Shown here piece after piece: positions 58,331-64,000 of a stretch of 64,000 nt of DNA. The translations under genes and the position numbers were made by a program. Origin of the DNA: Roseinatronobacter bogoriensis DSM 18756. GTDB lineage: Bacteria > Pseudomonadota > Alphaproteobacteria > Rhodobacterales > Rhodobacteraceae. The DNA lies in NCBI RefSeq assembly GCF_004366635.1, contig NZ_SORN01000001.1, positions 386,435 through 450,434 of the forward strand. Direction: 5' to 3'. The notes below the pieces were generated by a model. That model was not told the origin of the DNA and searched no databases. It was given only the letters and a program-made list of their open reading frames with translations. The first letter of the stretch is position 1. Every line of letters begins with the position of its first letter.

Positions 58331-59188
58331 ATGGTCGGATTTTCGCGATTCAGCGTGGCCGTGGCCGCAATGATGGCCCTGAGCACCCCGGCGCTGGCCC
58401 AGACAGAACCGACACGGGACACTGTGCTGGCAACTGTGAACGGCACTGAAATCACCGTGGGGCACTTGCTGGCTGCGCGCGACAGCTTGCCAGAGCAGTT
58501 CCGCGACATGCCCGGCGATGCGCTGTTCCAGCCGCTGGTCGAGCAGTTGATCGAGCAGACCGCCCTCATGCAGGAAGCCGAAGGCACATTGAGCACGCGC
58601 GAACAAATCGCCTTCGAGAACGAACAGCGTGCATTCATCGCCAATGCGGCGCTGACACGCGCGGCGATGGCTGCCATCAGCGAAGAGAATGTGGAAGAAG
58701 CCTATGCTGCCTTCGTGACAGAGTTCGATGGGCGCGAGCCGACACCTGAATTCAATGCTTCACATATTATCGTCGAGACGGAAGAAGAAGCTGCCGCACT
58801 GCGCGCAGAGCTGGATGACGGTGCCGATTTCGCAGAACTTGCACGCGAACATTCGATCGATGGTGCTGCCGCAGGTGGCGGGTCGCTGGGCTGGTTTGGG
58901 CTGGGGGCCATGATCCCTGAATTCGAGCAAGCGGTACAGACACTTGAAGTGGGCGAGTATCTTGGCCCGTTGGAAACCCAGTTCGGCTGGCACCTTGTGT
59001 TGTTGAACGATACGCGCATGTCTTCTGCCCCAGAACTGGAAGACGTGCGCGAGGCGCTGGAGGAAAACCTTCAGCGTGAGGCAGCGCAAGCGGCCCTGAC
59101 GCGCGCAACCGATGCTGCGACGATCGAGCGCAATTATGAAGACGTTGATACATCCGTCCTGTCGCGCAGCGATCTTCTGGACGACTGA
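58331..59188 (+). CDS. Periplasmic parvulin-type peptidyl-prolyl isomerase
   Basis: A 285-residue PpiC/PrsA-like protein. A signal peptide ends STPALAQ. A SurA-like N-terminal helical region (ATVNGTEITVGHLLAARDSL) precedes the parvulin domain (FNASHIIVETEEEAAALRAE, GGGSLGWFGLGAMIPEFEQA, VLLNDTR). It assists folding of exported proteins and sits divergently beside secA, a sensible partnership. ATG 58331 has AAGGAGA at 58317; 15 more codons are open upstream but lack a signal sequence. argJ follows. Confidence 0.9.
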   Translation: MVGFSRFSVAVAAMMALSTPALAQTEPTRDTVLATVNGTEITVGHLLAARDSLPEQFRDMPGDALFQPLVEQLIEQTALMQEAEGTLSTREQIAFENEQRAFIANAALTRAAMAAISEENVEEAYAAFVTEFDGREPTPEFNASHIIVETEEEAAALRAELDDGADFAELAREHSIDGAAAGGGSLGWFGLGAMIPEFEQAVQTLEVGEYLGPLETQFGWHLVLLNDTRMSSAPELEDVREALEENLQREAAQAALTRATDAATIERNYEDVDTSVLSRSDLLDD

Positions 59189-59257
59189 TCCAGCGCGGTG
59201 TAGGACATGGCAGATCGCGGCCTGAGTCATGGGCCGGTTCTGTCATGGAGCACCAAG

Positions 59258-60571
59258 ATGGGCGCGAAGAAGAAGCTCAAACGCAAAGTAAAATCGCTGA
59301 AGGCAGCATTGAAAGCGCAGATGACCCCTGAGGTAAAGAAAGTGACTGTGTCGCCTTTGGCCCCCGCGGCTTTCCCCGATCTACCTCAGGTAAAGGGTGC
59401 ACGCTTTGCAACGGCGGCCGCCGGTGTGCGCTACACCGGGCGCACGGATGTCATGTTGGTGCAGCTAGACCCGGGCACCGTCATGGTCGGGACGTTCACC
59501 CGCTCTGCGACATCCGCAGCCTCTGTGCAGGATGCACAGGCCAAGATTGCGGGCGACAGTCCCGATGGTGCTTGCATTCTTGTCAATTCGGGCAATGCCA
59601 ACGCCTTTACCGGGGCGCGGGGGCAAGAGTCGGTCAAGGAAATATGCGCTGCCGTTGCGCAAAAACTGGGCGTGCCCGAAACCCGCGTTTTCACCTCGTC
59701 CACGGGTGTGATTGGCGAAGCCTTGCCACATGAAAGGATTATCACAGTGCTGGATGATCTGGTGAAGGGTCTGGATGAAAGCGGCTTGCCCGCTGCCGCC
59801 CGCGCCATCATGACGACAGACACATTCCCCAAAGGCGCTGCGGCCACGCTGGAGATTGAAGGGATGCCCGTCAGGATTGCGGGAATTGCAAAAGGCTCTG
59901 GCATGATCGCGCCGGATATGGCGACGATGCTGGTCTATATTTTCACCGATGCCAAAATCTCTCGCCCCGTCCTGCAAGCGCTTGTGTCGCGCCAAACTGG
60001 CAGCAGCTTTAACTGCATTACCGTGGATAGTGACACCTCTACCTCGGACATGCTTCTGGTGGCGGCGACCGGACAGGCAGATGCGCCGGAAATCGTCGCA
60101 AATAGTGAAGCGGCCAAGGCCTTCGATGCCGCGCTTGGTGCTGTCATGCTTGATCTGGCGCATCAGGTTGTGCGCGATGGTGAAGGGGCGACCAAATTTG
60201 TCGAGGTGGCAGTGTCCGGTGCGCGGTCCGACGCGGATGCCCGCAAGGTCGCCTTCTCGATTGCCAATTCGCCACTCGTCAAAACCGCCGTGGCCGGTGA
60301 AGACCCGAATTGGGGGCGTATCGTGATGGCCGTCGGAAAATCCGGTGCAGAGGCTGACCGCGACCGCCTGTCAATCCGTTTCGGCCCGCATCTGGTGGCC
60401 GTGAATGGCCAGGTTGCCCCAAGCTACGAAGAAGACCTTGGCGCAAGCTATATGAAGGGTCAGGACCTGGTGATCGGGGTTGATCTGCGTTTGGGAACAG
60501 GGGCGGCCACGGTCTGGACCTGCGATCTGACGAACCGATATATCGAAATCAACGCGGATTACCGGTCGTGA
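59258..60571 (+). CDS. argJ: Bifunctional glutamate N-acetyltransferase / amino-acid acetyltransferase
   Basis: ArgJ, an Ntn-type enzyme of arginine synthesis that recycles the acetyl group from N-acetylornithine to glutamate. Core: VSPLAPAAFPDLPQVKGARF, ILVNSGNANAFTGARGQESV, RVFTSSTGVIGEALP. The self-cleavage site is RAIMTTDTFPKGAAATLEIE, before the first Thr of TTDT; then GSGMIAPDMATMLVYIFTDA and FNCITVDSDTSTSDM. From ATG 59258 (GGAG at 59246) it has 437 residues and a Lys-rich 21-residue leader (GAKKKLKRKVKSLKAALKAQ). ATG 59321 would give the usual start. mutT overlaps its end. Confidence 0.94.
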   Translation: MGAKKKLKRKVKSLKAALKAQMTPEVKKVTVSPLAPAAFPDLPQVKGARFATAAAGVRYTGRTDVMLVQLDPGTVMVGTFTRSATSAASVQDAQAKIAGDSPDGACILVNSGNANAFTGARGQESVKEICAAVAQKLGVPETRVFTSSTGVIGEALPHERIITVLDDLVKGLDESGLPAAARAIMTTDTFPKGAAATLEIEGMPVRIAGIAKGSGMIAPDMATMLVYIFTDAKISRPVLQALVSRQTGSSFNCITVDSDTSTSDMLLVAATGQADAPEIVANSEAAKAFDAALGAVMLDLAHQVVRDGEGATKFVEVAVSGARSDADARKVAFSIANSPLVKTAVAGEDPNWGRIVMAVGKSGAEADRDRLSIRFGPHLVAVNGQVAPSYEEDLGASYMKGQDLVIGVDLRLGTGAATVWTCDLTNRYIEINADYRS

Positions 60572-60966
60572 AAATGGTTCTTGTCGCCGCCGTGGCATTG
60601 GTGGATGCCGATGGGCGTATCCTGCTGGCGCAACGCCCCGAAGGAAAATCCATGGCCGGGTTGTGGGAATTTCCCGGTGGAAAGATCGAACCCGGCGAAA
60701 CCCCTGAAGCGGCCCTGATCCGCGAGTTGCACGAAGAACTTGGCATCGACACATGGGCCAGTTGTCTGGCCCCGCTGAGTTTTGCAAGCCATGCCTATGA
60801 TGATTTCCACCTGCTGATGCCGCTATTCATCTGTCGTAAATGGGAAGGTCAGGTGACCAGCCGAGAAGGGCAGGCCCTGAAATGGGTGCGCCCTGTCGAT
60901 CTGCGCAACTATCCAATGCCCGCAGCAGATGTTCCACTGATTCCCATATTGCGCGACTGGCTTTGA
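60568..60966 (+). CDS. mutT: MutT-type Nudix hydrolase (8-oxo-dGTP pyrophosphatase)
   Basis: A 132-residue Nudix protein. The Nudix box reads GGKIEPGETPEAALIRELHE then ELGI, matching GX5EX7REUXEEXGU. VDADGRILLAQRPEGKSMAG LWEFPGG precedes it as in MutT. The protein sanitises oxidised dGTP. The GTG at 60568 overlaps the argJ stop (GTGA); an ATG at 60574 is a close alternative. Translation is coupled to argJ, a pairing seen widely in alphaproteobacteria. Confidence 0.92.
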   Translation: MKMVLVAAVALVDADGRILLAQRPEGKSMAGLWEFPGGKIEPGETPEAALIRELHEELGIDTWASCLAPLSFASHAYDDFHLLMPLFICRKWEGQVTSREGQALKWVRPVDLRNYPMPAADVPLIPILRDWL

Positions 60967-61153
60967 CAAAAAAGCTGGCGGGCATTCGGGTTATGGAAAC
61001 AATGACGCAGGCAACTGCAGATTGTGCGAAAAAAACGATGATGAAATGCGAATAGTGCTGTGATCGTGGTTAAATTGAGTGAAAAAATGTCGAGAACCTT
61101 GGCGCTCGGCCGATTTCAAGCCATATTGAGATCATAAAGAACAGGGCGCGAAA

Positions 61154-61291
61154 ATGATCTGCACAATTTATATTGGAAAGTACATTACCGCTCAGGGGGA
61201 GTTTGTAAGCAAACTTGCAAACGGCCTTGTCGTCATTCGGGCAGGTCAGAATTTGCTGACGGGACGCCCGATCTCCAAACGTGCCGCCTGA
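61154..61291 (+). CDS. Small orphan protein, 45 residues
   Basis: The frame ATG 61154 to TGA 61289-61291 encodes 45 residues beginning MICTIYIGKYITAQGEFVSK and ending TGRPISKRAA. Composition is protein-like (alternating hydrophobic and polar, one Cys, few rare residues), unlike shadow frames, and could form a small beta-barrel. A rho-independent terminator follows 29 bp later. The upstream sequence CAGGGCG is a weak ribosome site. It lies in a 420-bp gap where no other gene is found. I recognise no family. Presence of the terminator on the same strand supports a transcript. Confidence 0.5.
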   Translation: MICTIYIGKYITAQGEFVSKLANGLVVIRAGQNLLTGRPISKRAA

Positions 61292-61319
61292 ACACCGGCA
61301 CGTGGGTTTCTACTCGGAT

Positions 61320-61347
61320 CGCCCTGATCGCAAGATCAGGGCGTTTC
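61320..61347 (+). terminator. Terminator after the 45-residue ORF
   Basis: CGCCCTGATC (61320-61329) pairs perfectly with GATCAGGGCG (61334-61343) around GCAA, followed by TTTCCT. It could end transcription from argJ-mutT and the small ORF before the convergent Trm112-like gene. Confidence 0.78.
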
Positions 61348-61389
61348 CTATTCTGGCGGCTGAACTTCTTGCAGAAAGCTGGCCGCGCG

Positions 61390-61584
61390 TCAGTCTATGT
61401 CGCGCGCTTCGTCTATCAGCATGATCGGAATGCCATTTCTGATAGGGAATGCCAGATGTGCCGCCTTCGAGATCAATTCCTGGCGTTGAGAGTCGTAGTT
61501 TAACCGACCATTGGTGACCGGACAGACCAGCGCTTCAAGCATCATACGGTTCACCAACCGCGTGTCTGGGGGCGTGTCAGTCAT
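61390..61584 (-). CDS. Trm112 family protein
   Basis: A 64-residue Trm112/YcaR-like protein with MLEALVCPVTNGRLNYDSQR, AHLAFPIRNGIPIMLIDEA. The single Cys is typical of bacterial members, which lack the full zinc site of the eukaryotic protein. Trm112 proteins activate methyltransferases in eukaryotes and archaea; the bacterial role is not settled. It overlaps the Lon-N protein gene by four bases and ends a YbbN-LonN-Trm112 unit. Confidence 0.9.
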   Translation of the reverse strand: MTDTPPDTRLVNRMMLEALVCPVTNGRLNYDSQRQELISKAAHLAFPIRNGIPIMLIDEARDID

Positions 61585-62222
61585 TGTACCGTCTCGTCGT
61601 CACCGCCATGAAGGCCAAATTCCATCAGCATCACCAATGTTTCCCGCCGCGTTTCCAGCGAAGGCGCTTCGAGAAGGGCCTGTTTGTCATCCGGCTCGAA
61701 CGGGCAGAGCATTGAGAGCGAGTTGATCAGCAACTCATCCTCCGCATCGGTGAGGCTGCCCCAGTCGGTCGAGAGCTGATGCATCGAGAAAAAACGTTTC
61801 AGCAGATCAAAGAAACGGTCCCGGTCAAGGCCGGGGTCAGTTTCCTCTTGCCCCTGATCGCGGCTGAAATCTGCCCAGTCCACCTCTGTCCTGCGGTATG
61901 GGGTGAAGCCAGACACCTCGTCGCGGACCCTGAAGCGGGAAATGCCTGTCAGAGTGATCAGATAGCGCCCATCTTCGGTTTCGGAAAACGCGGTCAAACG
62001 CCCTGCACAGCCGATACTGTGCAAGGTTTTCTCATCCTTTCCGGGCACATCGCGCGATTGAATCATGCCTATCAATCGGTGTGGCGTCTTCATGCAATCT
62101 TCGATCATCGCCAGATAGCGGGGCTCGAAAATATGCAACGGCAAGCGGGCACGTGGCAGAAGCAACGCGCCCGGAAGCGGGAAGATCGGGATTATTTCTG
62201 GCAGATCTTTTATGCGCGACAT
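61581..62222 (-). CDS. LON peptidase N-terminal domain protein
   Basis: A 213-residue protein with only the Lon N-terminal (substrate-recognition) domain: IPIFPLPGALLLPRARLPLH, IFEPRYLAMIEDCM, IGMIQSRDVPGKDEKTLHSI, GCAGRLTAFSETEDGRYLIT. There is no ATPase or protease domain. The start at 62222 (MSRIKDL) is favoured over 62231. It lies 27 bp after the thioredoxin-like gene and overlaps the Trm112 gene. Likely a substrate-binding or adaptor protein; function in bacteria is unknown. Confidence 0.9.
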   Translation of the reverse strand: MSRIKDLPEIIPIFPLPGALLLPRARLPLHIFEPRYLAMIEDCMKTPHRLIGMIQSRDVPGKDEKTLHSIGCAGRLTAFSETEDGRYLITLTGISRFRVRDEVSGFTPYRRTEVDWADFSRDQGQEETDPGLDRDRFFDLLKRFFSMHQLSTDWGSLTDAEDELLINSLSMLCPFEPDDKQALLEAPSLETRRETLVMLMEFGLHGGDDETVQ

Positions 62223-62249
62223 AACATGCAACCTAATCCGTTGTGGTGA

Positions 62250-63158
62250 TCAGGCAAATATCATCGAGCTTAAACGGCGACGACTTTTTGCAACCAACGG
62301 ATCGGTGGGCTTCAATGCCTCGAATATGGTGAAAAGCTGCGTCTTGGCGGCTGCATCATTCCACTCTCTGTCGCGGCGGAATAATTCCAGCAAATGCTCG
62401 ATCGCATCTTCAACCTGACCAGTGGCATAAAGAGCCTGCGCCAGTTCGAAACGGGCCTGATGGTTATCCGGCTCTGCCTCGACTGTGGCGCGCAACTCTT
62501 CCACCGGTCCAGCTTGTTCGGCCTGCCGCGCCAGCGCCAGTTTTGCACGCGCTGCATCGACTTCGGGGCTATTGGCAAGTTCCGGGTGGCCATTCGCCAA
62601 AAGTGCTTCGGCCTGATCCAGACTGCCTGCCGCGATCTGTGCACGCACAAGCCCGCCAAAGGCGCGCGCATTGGTTTCCTCTTGCGCCAGAACGGCAGCA
62701 AAGACCTGCGCGGCATCGGTGACGGCGCCTTGCTCCAGCATCTCGTCCGCTTCATCAAGTGCCGCGCCCAAACCGCCATCGTCGCCTGACATCGCAGCTA
62801 GCTTGCTGACAAATTCCTTCAATGCGGATGGCGGCTGCGCGCCCTGGAATGCATCGACCGGCTGGCCCTGAAAGAACGCATAGACCGTCGGGATTGACTG
62901 AACACGCAGTTGCGCTGCGATACTCTGGTTTTCATCCACATTGATCTTGACCATGCGCACCTTGCCCTTGGCGGCGCGCACTTCTGCCTCAAGCGCGGGG
63001 CCAAGCGTTTTGCAAGGGCCGCACCACGGCGCCCAGAAATCGACAATCACCGGCACGGTCTGACTGGCCTCGATGACTTTCGCCATGAAGTCGCGCTCAG
63101 AGATGTCGGATATCAGATTTTCATCTTCGCTTGCAGGGCCCGTCCCAAATTCCAGCAT
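62250..63158 (-). CDS. Thioredoxin-TPR co-chaperone (YbbN/CnoX-like)
   Basis: A 302-residue protein. The N-terminal thioredoxin domain has FWAPWCGPCKTLGPALE with an intact CGPC site, and VRMVKINVDENQSIAAQLRV, SIPTVYAFFQGQPVDAF. The C-terminal half consists of TPR-like helical repeats (LDQAEALLANGHPELANSPE, QARFELAQALYATGQVEDAI). YbbN/CnoX protects and hands substrates to GroEL or DnaK under oxidative stress. E. coli CnoX has SxxC; here the redox-active CGPC is retained. ATG 63158 has GAGG six bases upstream, better than 63170. Confidence 0.92.
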   Translation of the reverse strand: MLEFGTGPASEDENLISDISERDFMAKVIEASQTVPVIVDFWAPWCGPCKTLGPALEAEVRAAKGKVRMVKINVDENQSIAAQLRVQSIPTVYAFFQGQPVDAFQGAQPPSALKEFVSKLAAMSGDDGGLGAALDEADEMLEQGAVTDAAQVFAAVLAQEETNARAFGGLVRAQIAAGSLDQAEALLANGHPELANSPEVDAARAKLALARQAEQAGPVEELRATVEAEPDNHQARFELAQALYATGQVEDAIEHLLELFRRDREWNDAAAKTQLFTIFEALKPTDPLVAKSRRRLSSMIFA

Positions 63159-63222
63159 GTCTACCCTCATCGGTTGTTCATTTGCAGCCTATATGGGCTG
63201 TGAACGCCCAAAGGGAAAGGGG

Positions 63223-64000
63223 TCAGACCTCAAAGCTGGCAAAGACGGGTGCGTGATCTGAAGGTTGTGGCCATCCGCGCGCCTGTCGCATAATGCGAGA
63301 GCCGTGTCCGGCAGCCGAAATGTCGCTGCTGGCCCAGATATGGTCAAGCCTGCGGCCCTTGTCTGCCGCGTCCCAGTCGCGTGCCCGGTAGGACCACCAC
63401 GAATACAATTGCCCTTCGGGAATGTCCTGGCGTGTGATATCCACCCAGTTTCCCGCCTCCTGCATATCGCCCAGATGCGCAACTTCGATCGGGGTGTGCG
63501 AGACGATTTTCAACAGTTGCTTATGCGACCAGACATCATCTTCACGCGGCGCGATATTCAGGTCACCCACAAGAATTGACTTTGCTGGACGGCTGTCACG
63601 AAAATGATCGCGCATTTCTGTCAGCGTATCCAGTTTATGGCCGAATTTCTCGTTCACGTTGCGGTCGGGCACATCGCCGCCAGCAGGGATGTAGCAGTTA
63701 TGGATGGTGACGCCGTTTTCCAGCCTGCCTGCGACATGGCGGGCATCGCCACGCCCGCACCAGTCGATATGCCCGGCATCTTCCAGCGGCAGGCGCGACA
63801 GGATCGCCACGCCGTTATACCCTTTTTGCCCGCGTGCCACCCAATGCCCATAGCCTGCCTGCGCAAACAGGTCGAAAGGCATTTTCTCGACCGGGCTTTT
63901 GCATTCCTGCAAGCACAGGATATCCGGTGCTTCCTCGCGCAAGAGTTTCAGCACAAGTTCCGCCCGCAAGCGCACCGAGTTGATATTCCATGTCGCAAGA
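63223..64000 (-). CDS. xthA: Exodeoxyribonuclease III (5' end outside the window)
   Basis: The frame runs off the window end, so the gene starts outside. Visible from the N-terminal side are LATWNINSVRLRAELVLKLL, DILCLQECKSPVEKMPF (Glu catalytic metal ligand), GYNGVAILSR, SILVGDLNIAPREDDVWSHK (catalytic Asn/Asp), and the C-terminal RRLDHIWASSDI and QPSDHAPVFASFEV (catalytic His). It removes nucleotides from 3' ends and cuts at abasic sites in base-excision repair. About 258 residues are present; only a few are missing. Confidence 0.94.
   Translation of the reverse strand, partial: LATWNINSVRLRAELVLKLLREEAPDILCLQECKSPVEKMPFDLFAQAGYGHWVARGQKGYNGVAILSRLPLEDAGHIDWCGRGDARHVAGRLENGVTIHNCYIPAGGDVPDRNVNEKFGHKLDTLTEMRDHFRDSRPAKSILVGDLNIAPREDDVWSHKQLLKIVSHTPIEVAHLGDMQEAGNWVDITRQDIPEGQLYSWWSYRARDWDAADKGRRLDHIWASSDISAAGHGSRIMRQARGWPQPSDHAPVFASFEV

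Noticed and set aside
1..64000. CRISPR array, prophage, insertion sequence or integrase
   Set aside because: Reading through the window I found no regularly spaced repeats, transposase or integrase motifs, or phage structural genes.

Overview
The window looks like a piece of chromosome from a member of the Rhodobacteraceae (Alphaproteobacteria). It is GC-rich, densely coded, and has the gene content of that group: several TRAP transporters, a DctB/DctD pair, acuI-type acrylyl-CoA reductase, a nadABC operon, the neighbours comF, grxC and a nitrilase-like gene, and secA next to argJ. I see no phage, insertion sequence, CRISPR array or plasmid replication gene. Nothing marks the window as a genomic island, although two gene remnants and one tRNA gene are present. 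The taxonomic placement is inference from gene content only.

Layout. Positions 1-7320 hold an amide/nitrogen-compound catabolic locus: the end of a DUF1028 protein, a carbamoylase-type amidohydrolase, a three-gene TRAP transporter of the 2-oxo-acid/mannitol-chloroaromatic type, an oxamate-amidohydrolase-like Ntn hydrolase, and an FCD-type GntR regulator with a palindromic operator in front of the transporter. A decayed ManC cupin fragment and a tRNA-Leu(CAG) gene follow (7.4-7.8 kb). From 7.9 to 16.8 kb lie mostly housekeeping genes: an NDUFA9-like protein, MarR regulator, nitrilase-family amidase, glutaredoxin, ComF, an NDUFAF5-like methyltransferase, ferrochelatase, a small membrane protein, a CAP-domain lipoprotein, trpA and ychF.

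From 16.9 to 23.8 kb a DctB/DctD sensor-regulator pair sits directly upstream of a TAXI-type TRAP transporter. Two near-identical 20-bp palindromes, 32 bp apart, lie between dctD and the binding-protein gene and are good candidates for DctD enhancer sites. An MttB-like methyltransferase converges on this operon. Then come nadA-nadB-nadC, a ZevAB-like metal uptake pair, a MATE pump and a DMT-family exporter (25.8-33.2 kb). A complete Liv-type ABC operon (33.3-37.8 kb) is followed on the same strand by a kynurenine-formamidase-like hydrolase, a free-methionine-sulfoxide reductase and a thiolase.

From 40.5 to 45.7 kb there is accessory material: an STAS/anti-sigma-kinase pair without its other partners, a 730-bp stretch with no intact gene but a possible acyl-CoA synthetase remnant, acuI, and a DUF1326-DUF2182 pair divergent from a second FCD GntR regulator, with a perfect 15-bp palindrome between them. 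From 45.8 kb to the end are a Dcp-type peptidase, a release-factor-like protein beside dnaK-dnaJ, two small envelope proteins, radC, an uncharacterised envelope protein beside secA, a parvulin, argJ, mutT, a 45-residue orphan protein, a Trm112-like protein, a Lon-N protein, a YbbN-type thioredoxin, and the 3' part of xthA, which runs off the window.

The parts most likely to be undescribed systems are the TRAP/oxamate-type locus, the DctBD-controlled TAXI transporter (whose DctD carries GAFPGA in place of GAFTGA), and the GntR/DUF1326/DUF2182 module. All functional assignments rest on motif recognition by eye; no database search or computation was run.
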